DNA of 64,000 nucleotides from Branchiostoma lanceolatum (Eukaryota > Chordata > Leptocardii > Amphioxiformes > Branchiostomatidae). Every line of letters starts with the position of its first letter. Within the stretch, counting starts at the first letter, position 1. This document shows positions 59,565 to 64,000 of the stretch, one piece after another. The stretch is taken from NCBI RefSeq assembly GCF_035083965.1, contig NC_089722.1:31771958-31835957 (forward strand), written 5' to 3'. The notes below the pieces were generated by a model. The model was given only the letters and a program-made list of their open reading frames with translations, was not told the DNA's origin and ran no database searches. The position numbers and the translations under genes were made by a program.

Positions 59565-60123
59565 TGTGTTGTTAGTGTAAGGCAGCAATAGCAGTTATTG
59601 AAACGTCCCCAAGAAAACTGGTCTAACAGCTTTGTGGGGCTAAAGTTTACGACTGCCTACAGTGAGCACGGTACGTGTTTCAACGAAATTATCAAAGGTA
59701 AGTTCTGTGATATTAGTCCAGCTGTCAAATAGTACATAGTACATTTGTCTTGTGTTTTAGTCGCGCCCTAGTCCAGTGTAAGAGATACATGTGTTCACGG
59801 CGCGTTCAGATGCTAACAAGTCGTGTCAGATAACAAGTAAACAAATGCGTGACCTCTGTATCGTTGTAAGTGCAAGTCAGGTATTCAGTCATTTGGAATA
59901 ATGTGCAGAAAAATGTCGCAATTGTTGTATCTTTGGTGCTGCTTTTCGGTGAGGAGGGAGAGTCTGTGCATGATCTTCGTTGAATGTAAAAAGGACCCAG
60001 AGACGACCTCATTAAAAACGGGTGAATCGAGGCCTTCTCAAGAATGTCATGCACAACTTAACTGCATATCTGAAGTATGTATGCCTCGGGACTACATTGT
60101 TTTGTGCTGATACTGCGTATATT

Positions 60124-60430
60124 TTGTGGCGTCGCGGTGGCGCAGTGGCAGGGTGTTTGGCCCCAGAACCCAGAGGTACTAAGTTCGAATCCGGGGTTTC
60201 CTGATTTGTCCCGTTGACGTTGTGCCCTTAGGAAGGACACTTTACTCGACTTCCCTTACTTCACTCAGGTGAAAATGTCTTCCGTCGGTTAGGGACGTCC
60301 CTCGGATGGGATTTTAAATGGAGGTCCCGTGTTTGAACAGAGCCAAACATCGAGTACGTTAAAGAACCCACCGCACTTAATCATCGAAAAGAGTAGGGGT
60401 CCTTCCCGGTGTGAGTGGTTCAAAACCTAC
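60124..60430 (+). mobile_element. tRNA-derived SINE, family C
   Basis: GTCGCGGTGGCGCAGTGGC (A box) and AAGTTCGAATCCGGGG (B box) about 45 bases apart, then a body with GGGACGTCCCTCGGATGGGA, CGTTAAAGAACCCACCGCAC and GAGTAGGGGTCCTTCCCGG. The tRNA part is well preserved. Confidence 0.8.
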
Positions 60431-61390
60431 AGTCCTAAGTTTGCGCATTTGTTAATATGGCGATATTAGGGTACTAGGCGGAATTATAAGAGTTAACGTT
60501 ACCCTATCTACACACACAGTCACTTTTGATACTCCTTTTGCTTCTTCATCATGATAGCTTGACAACTTTTCCTTCCCATATTACAGCAGTAGGTGTTACC
60601 AGAAAGTATATCATTTAGTATTTTCGGACAACGTTTCAAAGCAATCACTACTCATCAAAATATTAAGCTTTTTTATGTTATCATGTCACAAGTGAGAACT
60701 CTGGCGTAGACATTAACATTTGAAATAAAGATAAAGATTCCTGTGTATTGTGAGCTTAAAGACATCCAGAGCACTATATGAGGCTTGAAACTTGAATAAA
60801 AAAATCCAATTTCTAGTCATTCCTCCTCATAGTAAATTTCAATCACACTATACCATTACATATCGACATTAAAGGAGCAAAGATACGATGTCGTTGTGTG
60901 GTGAGAACTGATAGAAAAACCAAGCCCTAATAGACTAATCCTGACCGTCCATCACAATTAGCAGTTCGACCAATGAGAGAGTGACTGCATGTCCGTCAAA
61001 TATTTGCATTTTTATGTTTTAAGTTTGCATTTCTACGTTTTGACGGAGGTGGGCGGGGCTATGGTATAGGTCTATTTACACTAGGCGCGTGAAACTAAAA
61101 TATCACCATGTAGCTTATTTTTGTGCCACTTTTGAGCACTTTTGATTAGAAATCCGCACGCACATGTGGTTAATTAACAGTGGCATTAAACATCAATTTT
61201 ATAAAGATTACAGCAACTAATATTTCCAGTTTTCAAGCCTCATAAAATGGTCTGGGTGCCTTTAAGTAGCATTATAATTCTGAAGTTCCTTTTCCCTCTG
61301 GTATTCAGAGTAGTAGAGGTTTTAGACTTACTCAGAAATTCGGAATAATAGTTACTTGCAAAACATTTTGCCCGCGACAACGGCTGCGCG
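60430..61390. other. Intergenic, nothing recognised
   Basis: No supported ORF or repeat match within the window. Confidence 0.4.
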
Positions 61391-61398
61391 GTAAATCT

Positions 61399-61399
<1 letters not shown>

Positions 61400-61444
<45 letters not shown>

Positions 61445-61612
61445 CTTGATTGCTTGATTGCTTGATTGCTTGATTGATTGATCGATCGATTGATTGATTG
61501 ATCGATCGATCGATCGATCGATCGATCGATCGACTGATTGATTGATCGATCGATCGATCGATCGATTGAATGGTTGGTTGATTGGTTGATTGATTGATTG
61601 ATTGATTGATTG
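61400..61612. repeat. (GATT)n/(GATC)n compound microsatellite
   Basis: Alternating ATTG and ATCG tetranucleotide blocks with some TTGC units. Encodes a false NQSI/RSID ORF. Confidence 0.95.
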
Positions 61613-61807
61613 TAGGAGTTGTACTTTGACAACATAAAAAATCTTACAGATTTTTAAGCCTAAACAAGCAGATAGACAAGTTTAAAGTACAAAATGTTAT
61701 AGGGCAAAATGTTCTTCAATTTGCAATAGAAATAGATTGGAATACAAACGTTTGATACGGTTCACCAAATGATAGATTTCATAATTCACAAAACAGTTTT
61801 AATTCAG

Positions 61808-63005
61808 TTTTTAACAATATTGACGTGTAAATGTCTCACCGAAAGCTACAATACCCATCTAGACCAACCTTCGAGAAAATTAAGGCAGACGAAAAACAAC
61901 TGTCAGAAGTTGATAACCTTATATTGTTGCCACCAAACGAATTTACATGGGATTCTAATTTAATATAATGCGAAGTCGCCGAATACAAGCTGAGTTTAAA
62001 AAATGTAAAAGTATGAATGTGATATCATACGAAACTAATACAGCTTCCACCGAAACAATAAAGAACGAATTGTCTTAAGAACGCAGTAATCATAATGATG
62101 CTAGCTACGCTAAGCGTCACCAACTCTTCCTACATACCATGCCCGCAGGATTAATAGAAATATTTCCAGTACAAATTACTGTAAGGCTAATCTGTGTAAC
62201 GTATCATCACTGTTCAGGGATCCCAAGTTTGAGGCCGTGCACCTCCAAGCCAGGAGACTGATTTCCAAAAGTATTTTATCACTATCAAAATCAGTCCAAT
62301 AGAAGCTCAATAACAGCCTCCAACAAAATGGTGACAGAGATGGGTTCATGCCAGACTTGGCTGTCAAGCTTCAATAGGTCTGACCAGTGGGAGGACTTCT
62401 AGAAGCGTGTTAAATTAGGCTACTGTGAAACTGTCTAATATCATTACCAGAGCTAAGGAACAGAGATTGATCCATAATGTATCAGACTCGCTCGCTGCAC
62501 GATTATATTTGCTACTTCTTTTCTTTTAACCAGCTCAGCGAATGAAAACACACAACATTTCTCTATCATTCTATCTTGATTGTGGATTTCTTAATTGAAA
62601 TTAAACCTTATTCTCAAAAGAACCTGTTTGCTATACTATTAACTGACTATTCTGAAGCTCTTAGATTCTGCTTGTACAGGTGTTCTTCGCTGACGATGTT
62701 ATTTGACGCAGTCGTAGCCACTGGGTCTCTGAGGAATAAAAGAAGTTGGGTAATGAGTTCAATTGGATAAAGAAGAGGTATCCCTGTTTTGCCATGATGT
62801 TTTGCAAAATATGTATAGTCAAATGTTTTGTCTATTTGTTACTGTGGATTCTTATTTTATTGGTATGCATTCTCTGTGATGGAATGTGCTTGTTGGTCAC
62901 CTTACGTCATAGTACCTGTCAGTGGTTTTCCGTTGCATTGTAGGATGGCAATACCGTCAACTACAATGCAGTAACATAAACTCAGTACATGTAATTTTGG
63001 AGTTA
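61808..63005. repeat. Right unit of the tandem duplication: 3' flank of secreted-protein gene B
   Basis: Collinear with 53,267-54,775. The conserved acceptor-like TTTTATTCCTCAG (minus) is at about 62,735. Confidence 0.8.
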
Positions 63006-63014
63006 CTCTTACCA

Positions 63015-63408
63015 TCACTTCTGAGGTCCGTAGTTGACTTCCTCTAGCTCCTCCTCCAGCTTCTCCAGCTCTTCCTCCACTAGACCCAAGGCGGCATCTT
63101 CCTCCGCTTCATTCACCTCCTCCTCCAAATCAGCTGCAGCCTCCTGGAAAGTTGCCACTTTCTTCTCGAAGGTGTCACCTGTGGCAGATTTTAAAAAAAA
63201 ACATAGTTAAGGTACCAGAAGCAGAAAAAAACTCAAGATCAGAATCATATGATCTTAAAGACAGAGTTTAACGCACCATCGAGATCACGATTGGTTCCCT
63301 CCATCTTCTCAATATCTTTCATCAAGCCCAAGAGGGTATCACTCTCCTCTGCATGCAGCCCAGCAGAGGCATCTTGGACAGCCTCTTTATTCTCCAGGGG
63401 GTTCTCTC
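63015..63408 (-). CDS. Small secreted-type protein, copy B, C-terminal exons only
   Basis: Two minus-strand exons, 63,408-63,277 and 63,178-63,015, join in phase. They encode a segment from ENPLENKEAVQDASAGLHAE through GTNRDLDG, then DTFEKKVATFQEAAADLEEE and LEKLEEELEEVNYGPQK-stop. The last exon is nearly identical to that of copy A (54,948-54,785). The middle exon is 15 bases shorter and strongly diverged. The signal-peptide exon would lie beyond the right edge, so the gene is partial in this window. Confidence 0.75.
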
Positions 63409-63534
63409 CTGTTCATAGATGTAACGTAAACTTGCAGTTAGACGTAATGTACCAAAATTACTGCTTCATGTTGTTGGAAAAGGAACTACTCTACATCTAA
63501 CGATGTACGAGACATGTGAAATTAAAATTGGGTT

Positions 63535-63694
63535 AATGACCCGCTTTCCTTCGGTCTATACGGTGTGATAAGGCATGGTCGTCCCTATATATAACCACCG
63601 AATAAAGTGCCGAGGTCGCGAACCACTTTATTCGGTGGTTATAGGGACGACCATGCCTTATCACACCGTATAGACCGAAGGAAAGCGGGTCATT
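63535..63694. repeat. Near-perfect long hairpin element
   Basis: AATGACCCGCTTTCCTTCGG... pairs over about 73 bases with ...CCGAAGGAAAGCGGGTCATT. The loop is about 14 bases (CCGAGGTCGCGAAC). Only a TATA insertion in the left arm breaks the symmetry. In the expected upstream intron or flank of gene B. Confidence 0.85.
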
Positions 63695-63822
63695 GACCTT
63701 ATTATCATATAGCCATTGTCCATATAGTAGTTAGTAGTACTTTGTGTTGTAATTGATTTGTGTAATAGTTGTCGCACATGAAATATAAAAACAAAACACC
63801 CTGTCATTTAATTGTAACGTTC

Positions 63823-63917
63823 GAACACCGGGTCCGTACGAAGTTTACAGATCCGCGGGTCCATACGAAGTTTACAGACCTGCTTTTCGGGTCTGTATGA
63901 AGATTACAGACCCGCAA
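63823..63917. repeat. Three short tandem palindromic units
   Basis: GGGTCCGTACGAAGTTTACAG, GGGTCCATACGAAGTTTACA and GGGTCTGTATGAAGATTACA occur in a row; each can pair with the following GACCYGC or GATCCGC segment. Confidence 0.65.
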
Positions 63918-64000
63918 ATGGAGCCTTCTGATCGGTCAACGATATCTACCTATATGACGATAAGTGGCAAATATCACTGTCGTCAAAGAAGCGACTAGAA

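Noticed and set aside
60124..60200. Possible tRNA gene with good A and B boxes
   Set aside because: Followed by a long conserved SINE body and no terminator T-run directly after the tRNA-like part.
61240..61635. Asn-Gln-Ser repeat protein ORF
   Set aside because: Produced by the GATT/GATC microsatellite; no start or splice context.

Overview
The window looks like a piece of an animal nuclear genome, most likely a cephalochordate (amphioxus). It is AT-rich and intron-rich, with GT/AG splice sites, AATAAA signals, many microsatellites and a dense load of fold-back elements, tRNA-derived SINEs, LINE tails and a large Helitron. There is no sign of prokaryotic operons. The species assignment is inference from gene and repeat style, not from a search.

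Layout. 0-5 kb: fold-back repeats, a decayed LINE (minus) and a possible small spliced gene (minus). About 4.5-15.1 kb: a large decayed Helitron on the minus strand (OTU protease, zinc finger, Rep HUH nuclease, Pif1-type helicase, AP-like endonuclease). It is broken by stops, frameshifts and two nested insertions, preceded by a triplicated leader and followed by hairpin-bearing repeats. 15-22 kb: repeats around a CpG-rich segment with two weak ORFs. 22-28 kb (plus): a complete spliced creatinase gene whose nine coding exons join without a phase error into about 490 residues. 28-32.5 kb: tandem copies of an amphioxus-type repeat. 32.7-36.3 kb (plus): a five-exon SAM-dependent methyltransferase resembling METTL27, with MITEs in its introns. 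36.5-40 kb: repeats. 40.2-44.6 kb (minus): a gene for about 1,300 residues of unknown function, almost all in one 3.7-kb exon. 45-52.3 kb: a three-copy segmental duplication carrying a conserved exon-like block. 53-64 kb: an approximately 8.2-kb tandem duplication of a small secreted-protein gene (minus); copy A is complete and copy B runs off the right edge.

The convincing genes are the creatinase, the methyltransferase, the large unknown protein and the secreted-protein pair. They are separate transcription units with no obvious shared pathway. Creatinase is best known from bacteria, and the large protein has a microbial look and few introns, so both are candidates for old horizontal acquisition; this needs phylogeny. 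Most of the remaining sequence is transposon-derived.
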